From Magicicada septendecula (taxonomy: Eukaryota > Arthropoda > Insecta > Hemiptera > Cicadidae): a stretch of DNA of 64,000 nucleotides. Position 1 is the stretch's first letter, and each line of letters starts with the position of its first letter. The notes under the pieces are model-generated. The model saw only the letters and a program-made list of their open reading frames with translations, was not told where the DNA came from and did no database searches. Of this stretch, positions 12,821-24,190 are shown one piece after another. Location of the stretch: NCBI GenBank assembly GCA_034769895.1, contig CM068367.1, forward strand, positions 316,943,986 through 317,007,985, written 5' to 3'. A program made the position numbers and the translations under genes.

Positions 12821-12851
12821 ACATGAATGGGGCCAGAAATAACGCGAATTT

Positions 12852-13006
<155 letters not shown>

Positions 13007-13239
13007 TCCTGCCTTTTTATTGCGGTAGTCATACAGTAATAATAAAATGGAAACGTAAAAATTACATAATTGAGATATGCTTGCCTGCCACGAACGATAT
13101 ATTTTCTCTCATACATGATTTACATTAAAATGAAAAAATTATAATTTTATTGCCTGGCAACAAAATTATTTTATTATTTTATTTTTAACAATTACCATTG
13201 TTTGAAAAAGTTTAAATGAATTTTCAAGTACTTTACTGT

Positions 13240-13860
13240 TGTTAAAACGTAAAAGGTTGCAGGTAAACTACTCCTTCCCCTTAACCGATCTTCACCAAAA
13301 ACAATAGGTCTTGAGAACTCTACAATTTAGGGCTGTATGCAAATAATCTTTTGATTCTGTATGAATTTGCGGCTGTTATCGTTTGCCATAAAAAATGCCC
13401 GTGTTAAAACATAAAACGTTGCAGGTAAACTACCCCTTTCCCTTAACCGATCTTCACCAAAAACAATAGGTCTCAAATAATCTTTTGATTCTGTTTGAAT
13501 TTGCGGCTGTTATCGTTTGTCATAGAAAATACCCTTGTTAAAACAAAACGTTGCAGGTAAACTACCCCTTTCCCTTACCCGATCTTCACCAAAAACAATA
13601 GGTCTTGAGAACTCTACAATTCAGGGCTGTATGCGAAACATTATTTGATTCTGTTTGAATTTGCGGCTGTTATCGTTTGCAAAAAAAAAATTACCCATGA
13701 TAAAAAAAAAAACTGTTGCAGGTAAACTACCCCTTTCCCTCAAGCGATCTTCACCAAAAACAATAGGTCATGAGTACTCTACAAATCAGGGCTGTACGCA
13801 AAAAATTATTTGATTCTGTTTGAATTTGCGGCAGTTATCGTTTGCCCTAGAAAAAAATCT
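13240..13860 (+). repeat. 162-bp tandem array, four units (copy B)
   Basis: Units are anchored on ttgcaggtaaactac near 13256, 13418, 13550 and 13715. The second unit is about 30 bp shorter than the rest. It is the same repeat as in copies A, C and D. Confidence 0.9.
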
Positions 13861-14023
13861 AAGACTAAGACACACACACACACACACACACACACTTTTC
13901 GAAAAACGACTTTTTTCATGTTTTGAGTGTAGTACAATCAGAATCTGAAATAATCTCGAACACGATTTTTTTTTTGCCATCACCATACTTCCATTTCCTT
14001 AAGGAATATGGAAGTAAAATGAC

Positions 14024-16619
14024 AAAATATCGGTATGGAGAACCATACATGACTTCCATGTTCTAAGATTTATATTTAAAATCATATTCGAAATGAAATA
14101 TTTCCATAGAAACTACGTCTTTCTACTTATTGCTTCAGCATTAACCACAGTACTGTGCTCACTAACGTATACCACCACCACCTCACGTTTTCGCACTCGA
14201 TTTTCACCGATGATGGCAGTCGATTGCACTGCCGAAAAGTCTGGTTTTGCAGAAAACATTGGAATACGGCTAAAGAGCCCGGGAAGCAATTTTAACAAAA
14301 AAACTACATCTTTGTTGCCAATAACGTAGTACACATATAAAAAATTCTCCCCTCCACCTTCAACTATAATTTTTAATAATAGAAAATTACCCCCACCCCG
14401 TTCACCTAACTTCTTCATTTATAGATATTTCATCTACGTTTCTACAGTGGATTACTATGAGCTTCTTATCAGGATACTTTATTTATAAAAATTAAGTACT
14501 TTACTCTTGTTAAATCATGTTTCAGGTAAACTACCCCTTTGTCTTAAACGATCTTCTCCAAAAACAACAGACCTTCCGTCCTCTACAATTCAGGGAAGCA
14601 TGCAAAAAAATATTTGATACTGTTTGAATGTGCGGCAGTTATCGTTCGTCATGGAAACATTTCTCTTGTTACAACATAAAATATTGCAGGTAAACTACCC
14701 CTTTCCCTTAACCGATCTTCACCAAAATCAATAGACCTTGAGCTCTCTGCAACTCAGGGGGTGCAAAAAATTATTTGATTCTCATTGAATTTTCGGCAGT
14801 TATCGTTCGTCATAAAAAAATTACCCTTTTTAAAACATAAAACGTTGCTGATAAACTACCCCTTCCCTTAACCGATCTTCAACAAAATCAACAGACCTTG
14901 AGTTCTCTTTAGTTCAAAAAGGTATGCAAAAACCTAGTTGATTCTGTTTGAATTTACGGCAGTTATCGTTCGTCATATAAAAAATTACCCTTGTTAAAAC
15001 ATAAAATGTTGCTGGTAAACTACCCCTTTCCCTTAACCGATCTTCACCAACACCAATACGTATTGAGAACTCTACAATACAGGGCTGTATGCAAAACATC
15101 ATTTGATTCTGTTTGAATTTGCGGCTGTTATCGTTTACTATAGAAAAAAATTACCCTTGATAAAAAACCGTTGCAGGTAAACTACCCCTTTCCCTTAACC
15201 GATCTTCACCAAAAACGACAGATCTTAGGTACTCTACAATTCAGGCCTGTATGCAAACAATTATTTGATTCTGTTTGAATTTGCGGCTGTTATCGTTTGC
15301 CATAGAAAACACCCTTGATAAAACATAAAACGTTGCTGGTAAACTACCCTATTCCATTAACCGATCTTCACCAAAAACAATAGGTCTTGAGAACTCTACA
15401 ATTCAGGGCTGTATGCCAAACATTAGTTGATTCTCTTTGAATTTACGGCAGTTATCGTTCGTCATAGAAAAAATAACCTTGTTAAAACATAAAACGTTGC
15501 AGGTACACTACCCTTTCCCTTAACCGATCTTCAACAAAATCAACAGACCTTGAGTTCTGTATAATTCAAACAGGTATGCAGAAGAGTAGTTGATTCTGTT
15601 TTAATGTACAGCAGTTATCGTTCGTCAAAAAAAAAAACCCTTGATAAAACATAAAATGTTGCTGGTAAACAACCCTATTCCCTTAACCGATCTTCACCAA
15701 AACCAACAGGTCTTGAGAACTCTACATTTCAGGGCTGTATGCAAAATATTATATGATTCTGTTTGAATTTGCGGCTGTTATCATTTGCCATATAAAATAC
15801 CCTTGATAAAACAAAAAACGTGTCAGGTAAACTACCCCTTTCCCTTATCCGATCTTCACCAAAAACAATAGGTCTTTAGTACTCAACAAACCAGGGCTGT
15901 ATGCAAAAACGTATTTGATTCTGTTTGAATTTGCGGCTCTTATCGTTTGCCATAGAAAATACCCTTTTAAAACATAAAACGTTGCAGGTAAACTACCCCT
16001 TTCCCTTAACCGATCTTCACCAACACCAGTAGGTATTGAGAACTCTACAATACAGGGCTGTATGCAAAACATCATTTGATTCTGTTTGAATTTGCGGCTG
16101 TTATCGTTTACCATAGAAAAAAATTACCCTTGATAAAAAACCGTTGCAGGTAAACTACCCCTTTCCCTTAACCGATCTTCACCAAAAACGATAGGTCTTG
16201 AGAACTCTACAGTTCAGGGCTGTATGTAAAATATTATATGATTTTGTTTGAATTTGCGGCTGTTATCGTTTGCCATACAAAATACCCTTGATAAAACATA
16301 AAACGTTGCAGGTAAACTACCCCTTTCCCTTAACCGATGTTTACCAAAATCAACAGATCTTAGAGCTCTATAATTCAGGGCTGTATGCGAAATATTATTT
16401 GATTCTGTTTTAATTTGCGGCTGTTATCGTTTGCCAAACAAACAAAATTACCCTTGATAAAAAAAAACCGTTGCAGGTAAACTACCCCTTTCCCTCATCC
16501 GATCTTCACCAAAAACAATAGGTCGCGAGTACTCTACAAATCAGGGCTGTATGCAAAAAATTATTTGATTCTGTTTGAATTTGCGGCTGTTATCGTTTGC
16601 CATAGAAAAAAAATCTACA

Positions 16620-16666
<47 letters not shown>

Positions 16667-16788
16667 TTTTCGGAAAACGACTTTTTTTCATGTTTTGAGT
16701 GTAGTACAATCAGAATCTGCAATAATCTCGAACACTTTTTTTTTGCCATCACCATACTTCCATTTCCTTAAGGAACATGGAAGTAAAA
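14024..16788 (+). mobile_element. Composite repeat element, copy C
   Basis: The longest uninterrupted copy, with the shared left end (hairpin intact), a hammerhead-like block in which the first core base is changed (CCGATGA), a type 1 middle as in copy A, thirteen tandem units of about 162 bp, an (AC)n tract at about 16620-16660, and the right block ending in the TTAAGG-centred hairpin and AAGTAAAA. No open frame of substance is present. Length differences among the four copies come mainly from the number of tandem units and the type of middle. Confidence 0.75.
14505..16610 (+). repeat. 162-bp tandem array, thirteen units (copy C)
   Basis: Anchors (ttgcaggtaaac or close variants) lie near 14516, 14684, 14846, 15009, 15171, 15331, 15497, 15659, 15822, 15981, 16143, 16305 and 16470, giving periods of 159-168 bp. 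Some pairs of units are much more alike than others, for example those starting near 15009 and 15981, suggesting block duplication within the array. Confidence 0.9.
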
Positions 16789-18150
16789 GAACGAATGGAA
16801 CTGCTACATGGTGACGGAAACAGTAAGCAGAACTGGTACGTTACCAAAAGCCAAAACTTCCGTTTTGGATAAGCAACACTAAAAACAAAAACGTATACAT
16901 TAAAGCCGCCCGCGCAATCTCACGCATTTATGTGCTTCATCATGCCCTTTTCTCTCAGTCCCTATTCTCATCCAATGTATCAATGTATAAAAATAGAAAA
17001 GAATTGTGTACAAGGCCAGTCAGTAGGTATCAACTTCTTAACCAGCACTTTGGAAGACACTGTTCATCATATATTTCTGATATTATCGACGTCGTGATAT
17101 TAACACAGTATGTACAGGAAACAATTCCAACGAGGAGTTTTATGTTTTTACGTTTCCCGCTGTTATTTTTGTTGCTTCTAACTATCCGAATGCTGTTCTC
17201 GTTTCAGTCTCTGAATCGATACATTTATTATCCAAGAAAAGGTCCTGCCCCCGTTGTCTCCACATTCTCGTGTTTCTATATTTAGTATTTCCTTTTGAAA
17301 TTACAGCACGCTGTATTGAGTATCTTTTAAATCATACCACACTACTGACAGGACAAGAACGTCGACCAGATCTGTAGCTGGAAACTCTATGCGGCAGTCA
17401 CAAAATCACAACAAAATACCTCTTATTAACTGTTGTTCCCGGACTGGAGAGCTCCGCTATTGTCCGGTATTAGACCAACATTAGATCACTTAATAAGCCA
17501 ACAGAGCCAACGTTAGAGCCTCGGCATTAACGTCACTAACAGTATCAATTTACGACTTAAACCCTGCAAAACGGATCATTTCTTTGGCATTGCAACAATT
17601 ATACAACCGCCAAAGCCATTACGTTTGGCTATGTCAGACTGAAATTATTTTCTATGTTAACTTTAGTTAATTTACCAAGAAATATGATGTTTCATACCTA
17701 AGATAATTTACTAAGTCGTCTACGCGTACGGGTGTTCAGTCCTGACTACTTCACATGATGTGCGCTATGAAGCACTAGATTTTATTTTTCTTATAAGTCT
17801 GTTCGGACAATCTACTCCATATAGTCCGATAATAGCATAGGTCAATTAAATATGCTACAACTTAAATTTTCACACATTCGATTTGTAAGATATACCCACT
17901 TTTAAAAACGTTTGGAATTCTTTTGGAGATTAAGGGCTTACACAGCGGGATTTTCATGGAACGAAATCAAAAATAAATAATTTTTTCGGTTGCCAACCGC
18001 GTTTAAACGATATTGCGATTGGGCATGTTCAGTGGTCCCACTTTACGTTTGATGTTACTAATAATATAAATAAAAGTGATGTTATTAAAAATTCCCACCA
18101 CGCGAATCCAGAGGGTAAAAATCGGAGTTAAGAATTTTTAGAGTTTCTAA
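16789..18150. other. Unique spacer between copies C and D
   Basis: About 1.36 kb between the forward cluster and the reverse copy. A 117-codon frame on the + strand (16932-17285) has no recognisable motif and a composition typical of chance frames. Nothing else was identified. Confidence 0.5.
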
Positions 18151-18299
18151 TTTTACTTCCATGTTCCTTAAGGAAATGGAAGTATGGTGATGGCAAAAAA
18201 AATCGTGTTCGAGATTATTGCAGATTCTGATTGTACTACACTCAAAACATGAAAAAAAGTCATTTTTCGAAAAGTGTCTGTGTGTGTGACTGTCTGTCT

Positions 18300-19450
18300 T
18301 AGATTTTTTGTTCTATGGCAAACGATAACAGCCGCAAATTCAAACAGAATCAAATAATTTTTTGCATGCAGCCCTAATTTGTAGAGTACTCAAGACCTAT
18401 TGTTTTTGGTGAAGATCGATTAAGGGAAAGGGGCAGTTTACCTGCAACGGTTTTTTTTTTTAATCAAGGGTAATTTTTTTCCATGTCAAACGATAACAGC
18501 CGCAAATTTAAACAGAATCTACTACTCTTTTGCATACAGCCCTGAATTGTAGAGTTCTCAAGACCTGTTGTTTTTGGTGAAGATCGGTTAAGGGAAAGGG
18601 GTTGTTTACCTGCAACGTTTTATGTTTTAAAAAGGGTATTTTCTATGGCAAACGATAACAGCCGCAAATTCAAACAGAATCAAATACGTTTTTGCATACA
18701 GCCCTGATTTGTAGAGTACTCAAGACCTATTGTTTTTGGTGAAGATCGGTTAAGGGAAAGGGGTAGTTTACCTGCTACGTTTTATGTTTTAACAAGGGTA
18801 TTTTCTCTGGCAAACGATAAAAGCCGCAAATACAAACAGAATCAAATAATTTTTTGCATACAGCCCTGCATTGTAGAGTACTCAAGACCTATTGTTTTCG
18901 GAGAAGATCGGTTAAGGGAAAGGGGTAGTTTACCTGCAGCGTTTTTTTATCAAGGGTAATTTTTTTATTGGCAAACGATAACAGCCGCAAATTCAAACAG
19001 AATCAAATAATGTTTTGCATACAGCCCTGAATTGTAGAGTTCTCAAGACCTTTTTGTTTTGGTGAAGATCGGGTTAGGAAAAGGGGTAGTTTACTTGCAA
19101 CGTTTTATGTTTTAACATGGGTAATTTTTTCTATGACGAATGATAACTGCCGTAAATTCAATCAGAATCAAATAATGTTTTGCATACCTTCCTGAGCTAT
19201 AGAGAACTCAATGTCTGTTGATTTAGGTGAAGATCGGTTAAGGGAAAGGGGTAGTTTACCTGCAACATTTTATGTTTTAACAATGGTAATTTTTTCTATG
19301 ACGAACTATAACTGCCGCACATTCAAATAGAATCAAATATTGTTTTGCATACGTTCATCACTTGTGAAAGACTGAAGGCCTGTTGATTTTGGTGAAGATC
19401 GGTTAAGAGGAAGGGGTAGTTTACCTGCAACCTTTTACGTTTTAACAACA
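18300..19450 (-). repeat. 162-bp tandem array, seven units (copy D)
   Basis: The reverse-strand anchor gtagtttacctgcaacg or a close variant occurs near 18437, 18605, 18767, 18930, 19090, 19254 and 19418. Confidence 0.9.
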
Positions 19451-19718
19451 GTAAAGTACTTGAAAATTCATTTAAACTTTTTCAAACAATGGTAATTGTT
19501 AAAAATAAAATAATTTTGTTGCCAGGCAATAAAATTATAATTTTTTCATTTTAATGTAAATCATGTATGAGAGAAAATATATCGTTCGTGGCAGGCAAGC
19601 ATATCTCAATTATGTAATGTTTACGTTTCCATTTTATTATTATGATTCCCGCATTAAAAAGGCAGGGAACACACACACATACACACAAAATTCGCGTTAT
19701 TTCTGGCCTCACTCATGT

Positions 19719-19931
19719 TTATTTTCTTACATTTGCACGCTTTTTAAATGGAAAGTGCCGAAACCCACACCAACATAATGCGTGCAAGCTAAAAAATTGT
19801 TCAGCGTGGATAGCGATTTGCTTCCTGTGGATCGCTGGGCAGTGTAACTGCACGTGTTTACAGAGGAACGATTCATAGACAGAATTTTCGTCTTTAGGGA
19901 ATGAACCCTCTGCAAGATGCTGAGGGTCCAT
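19719..19931 (-). other. Conserved 70-codon frame in the middle of copy D
   Basis: The partner of the frame at 12608-12820 in copy B, with the same start, length and stop and only a few residue changes. The product is unknown. Recorded so the two can be compared; I do not claim it is expressed. Confidence 0.3.
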
Positions 19932-20289
19932 GAGTGACTTCGGAGCGCTCCTTCTTTTCCGCGTGTTTGTTCTGTGAAACGTACACTGTAGATTCGCAGC
20001 TTTACTCTAAGCAACGCTCAATAGGAAATGTTGAAAATTTCTGTCCATGGTGTACCCTCATACATACTAAACCTGCTCTGATGTTTTAATTACAGACATC
20101 ATAATATTAAAACTTTGGAAACTTACGGACTACTTAATGGGGATCAAATATTAACTTATACAAGCCATTAATTTTATGCATATTTTTTATATATATGTGT
20201 ACAACGGTATCGGCAACAAAGAAGTAGTTTTTTGTTAAAATTCCTTCCCGGGCTGTTTGGCCGTAGTCCAATGTTTTCTACAAAACCAG

Positions 20290-20326
20290 ACGTTTCGGCA
20301 ATGCCATCGACTTCCATCATCAGTGA
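20290..20326 (-). ncRNA. Hammerhead-like core in copy D (weak)
   Basis: On the minus strand, CTGATGA (20323-20317) is followed by GAAA (20296-20293) and CGTC. The sequence is closest to the apparent family consensus. As in the other copies, the 20-nt stretch that should form stem II pairs poorly. Confidence 0.3.
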
Positions 20327-20452
20327 AAATCGAGTGCGATAACGTGAGGTGGTATACGTTAGTGACCACAGTACTGTGGTTAAGGCTGAAGCAGCAAGTA
20401 GAAAGAAGTAATTTCTATGGTAATATTTCATTTCGAAAATTATTTTAAATAT

Positions 20453-22720
20453 TATAATGATCCCTTATGTCTTCTCTTATTTTCGTATATATAATATTTG
20501 TTTTGTTGTGATTAAATTTATGTATTAAGTGTGTAATTCTAATTTTCTCGTTCAAGCCTAGCCCGCGTTTGAAGAGAAGAGAGGGAATCTTTATCGGTTT
20601 CTCGTTCTCTTTAATTCAACAGCAGTCCGCGAGGTAGCGCTGTGGTTCACAGACAGCTGAAAATTGTAGGTTAGTTACCCGCGTACAATAATTCCTACGT
20701 TACACTCTCTACTTATATTATAACTTGTTCACACTACACTAAATATTATATAAATGAGAAGATATCGTTAAATTCTGAAATGATTCTTTATTATGATTTT
20801 TGTATTTTTTAACAACAAAGTTCTTTCTTTACGGAGATACAAAAGTCGATCGTATTAGAAGCAATCGATTATCGATCGGATTCAGGGATATATATTATTT
20901 TAATGATTATGGTATTTCGATAAACACAGTGTGTGAAGGTTCTTTCAACTATTAGTAAGGTCAGAAAATGCATAAATAAGATTACAAGGTATCACAATAT
21001 AGTATTAATTTCTTATTAAATATTATTTAAAATAAGTGGAGGTTTACCATCCGCTGGACAGCGTTACTTGGTAAGGCAGTGTACAGCTAACCTCGTCGCA
21101 GTTGAATTAATCCTCGCCAGTCTTCACTCCAAGTTCGAAATAAAAGTTGAATTCCTGGTCCTGGGATGATGCAGAAATGCCGCTCCTTTTGTTCACCAAT
21201 GTCCGAGTTTTGTGGTTACGGGTTTCAACGCATTTCGTGTCCAACTACGCTTTTTCTATTGAATGGTGAAAAATGACGTTCAAGTATAATTTGGTGTTTT
21301 GTTCTCGTTCTTTATAATCCTGGATTATATAACTCTATCCAGGTAGTTATTTCTCTGCATAGGATTATTAATTAAGTTAATTATTACTCATTATATTGAG
21401 TTTTATTGGTAGAGTTCTTCCTTTAGATTTTCGTCACTTTTGATGTATAGGTTTATTATTATTCGTTTATATAAGACTGTCGAATGTCAGTGAGCCATAT
21501 TATGGTGATTTATTACTTAATTTGTTTCACAATTGTATTGGTTTAATTTAATTTGATCAATTCTTTTCTGAGTGCATTAAACTAATCCGTCTTCGTACAT
21601 GGATAATAATTCAATAATCGAATCAACAAATTTTATATCTCTCGTCGTCCCTGACAACCATCCTGTCTCCTCTTATTGGATAATATATTATACTATAACC
21701 ATTATCATACAATGTTCTTACACTCATTAAAATAATCCTTTATTAAATTTACATTCTATCCTATTATACTTTTAAATTTTGATTGTTACTAAATTATATA
21801 CATTTTGATGTCGTTTCCTCTTAATCTACTTACTCTAACAAGTATTATTTTTCTGTTACAAAATATTACCTTTCGGTATCATTGCACTATTGCATTTTGA
21901 TATTTTATTTAAATTGAATTTATTTATCTGCTATCAGCAATTATTATTAATTTCTCCTAACTCATTATACTCTATTTAGTATTTTTTTTACAAATTTCTT
22001 TACCTAACCTTTCTGACCTGACTTACTATACAATGTTACTGGTTTTAGGCCTATCATTACATTTTTATCTACTTCTGATTTTAATTTGTTACTACTTGCA
22101 TTATTATAGAATCCTTCATTTGTTTATTATATGATTACACTAAACCCTTTTGTATCTCATTAACAATTATAGCCTTTCTGGCCAAGTTTACAATTATAAG
22201 CTGCATACTAAGTACCTGTATACAAACATTTAACTATATAAAGTTTAACAACAGCTCTATAATGATATATTGATAACACATAAAATGAAGTTAATATTAG
22301 TTAATTGGTATTCTATTAAAAGAATTACTCCACTTGCTACACACAAAAAATAACATAACTATCATGAGAATAATACATGATACAACATAATAACAGGTAC
22401 ATTTTTATGAAATAAATCATGTAATAATTAATCATTCTTCTCTCATTTAAATCATCAATTATTATAAAACTGTCTAAGTTAGTTTTTACATTATTTGTCA
22501 ATGTCTATCGTTTACTCCTTTTCACTGAACATTGAAGTTTGTATTTATTAACATTATTAATTTTTTTCTTTCTACTTTGTATTCTTATTGGGGGATAATT
22601 CATTTATTCACTAATGGGATGTGTTTCTGACCTTTTACTAGTATGGATAATTATTATTTTTATTTTAAAACTTATAAACTTATTTATGTAACGTAGGGGA
22701 CCATATTTTCGTTACGTTTC
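20453..22720. mobile_element. Unclassified 2268-bp insertion in copy D
   Basis: AATAT occurs at 20448-20452 and again at 22721-22725. Removing one copy plus the sequence between restores exactly the left block seen in copies A, B and C, so this is a clean insertion with a 5-bp target duplication. It starts TATAATGATCCCTTATG and ends TTTTCGTTACGTTTC. The left part is moderately GC-rich, the rest very AT-rich. No open frame longer than 60 codons, no long terminal repeat and no clear terminal inverted repeat were seen, although CCTACGTTACA (about 20696) and TGTAACGTAGG (about 22688) are inverted relative to each other. The family is unknown. Confidence 0.7.
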
Positions 22721-22773
22721 AATATAAATCTTAGAACATGGAAGTCATGTATGGTTCTCCATACCGATATTTT

Positions 22774-23479
22774 ACTATAATATGCGAATTACTATTATTT
22801 CGAAATTTCTACATAACATCCATTTTAGGTTTCTGATAATAAAGTGGTGAAATTATGAAGCGCAGACTTTTAATTTCTATGTTAGTGAAATAGCATTTTT
22901 CAATTCACGAATGCCTAATGTTTGACAATGGTATGGGCAGTAGCTTCCCAAACATTTTAAGGCTCTTGAGTTTTGTTAAGTAATGTACTAAAAGCTTTAC
23001 GTACATCCACAACAAAACATTATATTGTTTTCAACTAACCTGATTACTCTATCTACAATTACAGCAACGGATATTGCAAGTGTAACGAATAAATCGGACT
23101 GTTGCCTACACAATGTCCTTACCGGCGTACAACATACCCCCCCCCCCGTGCACTTAAATTCTGGTGGTGGTTGGTTTTTCACTTAAAACTATGTTTGAAC
23201 TTCTTGAGGATTCTAGCTTAAAATATTCTATACTGAAAGTAAAGAAACTATATGACAATTAGCAAACTTTTCTAAGTTGAGGCTCCAACACAATATAGAA
23301 ACTAGTAAAGTTTTGCTTAAAGCGTATACTTTTAGCACATGGTTCCGTCCTTCTCAATCGAGGATGTGGCTACAATCTAGCATATCTACTTTCTTTACAA
23401 TCGACGCCTATATAACACCGGTTGTCCCAGAGTTCACCTACCATTTCGACTTACGTAGTACTAACATGACCTTGGAATG
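22774..23479. other. Spacer without recognisable genes
   Basis: AT-rich sequence with a C10 run near 23140. The short frames here have no motif I recognise. Confidence 0.5.
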
Positions 23480-24190
23480 GGGATGACGTGACTTGTCCAG
23501 ACTTCTTCAATAACAGACGCCATGTTCTGAACGATCGCCGTTGGTCGGATGCGCATCGCGCGTTTGCTGTCGAGATCTTTTCCAAAAATGGAGAATCCAT
23601 CGTCGCGACAGCGATTATTTAAGCGAGACTTCAATACGGGATGAAATGGAAGGGTACCCGATCGCCACACAATCACGAAATGGGTGGCATCGTTTCGTAC
23701 TACAGCTTCTGCATTAGACAATAAACCGGGATCAAATGTGAAGCCTGTTGGACGCCGGGGAAAGCAGACGAGTAAGTAAGGAGCACTGTCGATCGAATCC
23801 TAAGACGTACGTTACGAAAACATGCGACGGCATTTACTCTGTCAAAGAGCACGATGTGTCGGTTTTTGCATTCTTACCTAAGGTATCGCCCATAAAAAAT
23901 CCAACTGGTGCAGCAACTATCAGATCAAGACTCCGTTGCGAGACAAACTTTCTGTGAGCAATTTCTCAGTCTACTGCAAGAGGAACCGGACTTCACTCGT
24001 GGACTGATAATGTCGAATGAAGCACGTTTCGAACGCTCGGGCAGTATAATTAAGCAGAAAATGAGATAATGCGGTGAGAATAATCCTCGTCGGCAGTATC
24101 AGAAACCTCTTCCCAGTCGTAGATTTTCTGTATGGTCCTCCGGAATATCTGCTTTCGTAGTCTTTATCTTTTTGAGGACGAAAATAGACT
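23480..24190 (+). pseudogene. Decayed mariner/Tc-type transposase
   Basis: In changing frames the + strand reads a protein of the abundant insect type with an N-terminal helix-turn-helix. Blocks in order: QRLFKRDFNTG with GRVPDRHTI and WVASFRTTASALDNK (23580-23725), a decayed linker with PKTYVTKTCDG (about 23800), then CEQF- and EEPDFTRGLIMSNEARFE-like blocks (23940-24035) and a GENNPRRQYQKPL-like block (about 24070-24110). The residue group MSNEA corresponds to the usual MSDEAHF, where the Asp is the first catalytic residue, so even that is changed. Many stops and shifts are present and the C-terminal acidic residues are not visible. No ends were located. Confidence 0.75.

Larger units (their letters stand above)
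18151..22773 (-). mobile_element. Composite repeat element, copy D (reverse, interrupted)
   Basis: It reads on the minus strand from AAAATATCGG at 22773 to GGAAGTAAAA at 18151. The left block is split by a 2268-bp insertion (20453-22720). Without the insertion the copy is about 2.35 kb: left hairpin, hammerhead-like core at about 20290-20326, type 2 middle (as in copy B), seven tandem units and the right hairpin. Because copy D is inverted relative to A, B and C, the region holds long inverted repeats several kb apart. Confidence 0.75.

Noticed and set aside
14505-16610. CRISPR-like array
   Set aside because: The repeat is contiguous with a period of about 162 bp and no unique spacers, and the setting is eukaryotic. 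It is a tandem satellite within an element.
16932-17285. 117-codon frame as a gene
   Set aside because: No motif, and residue composition like that of chance frames in the neighbourhood.
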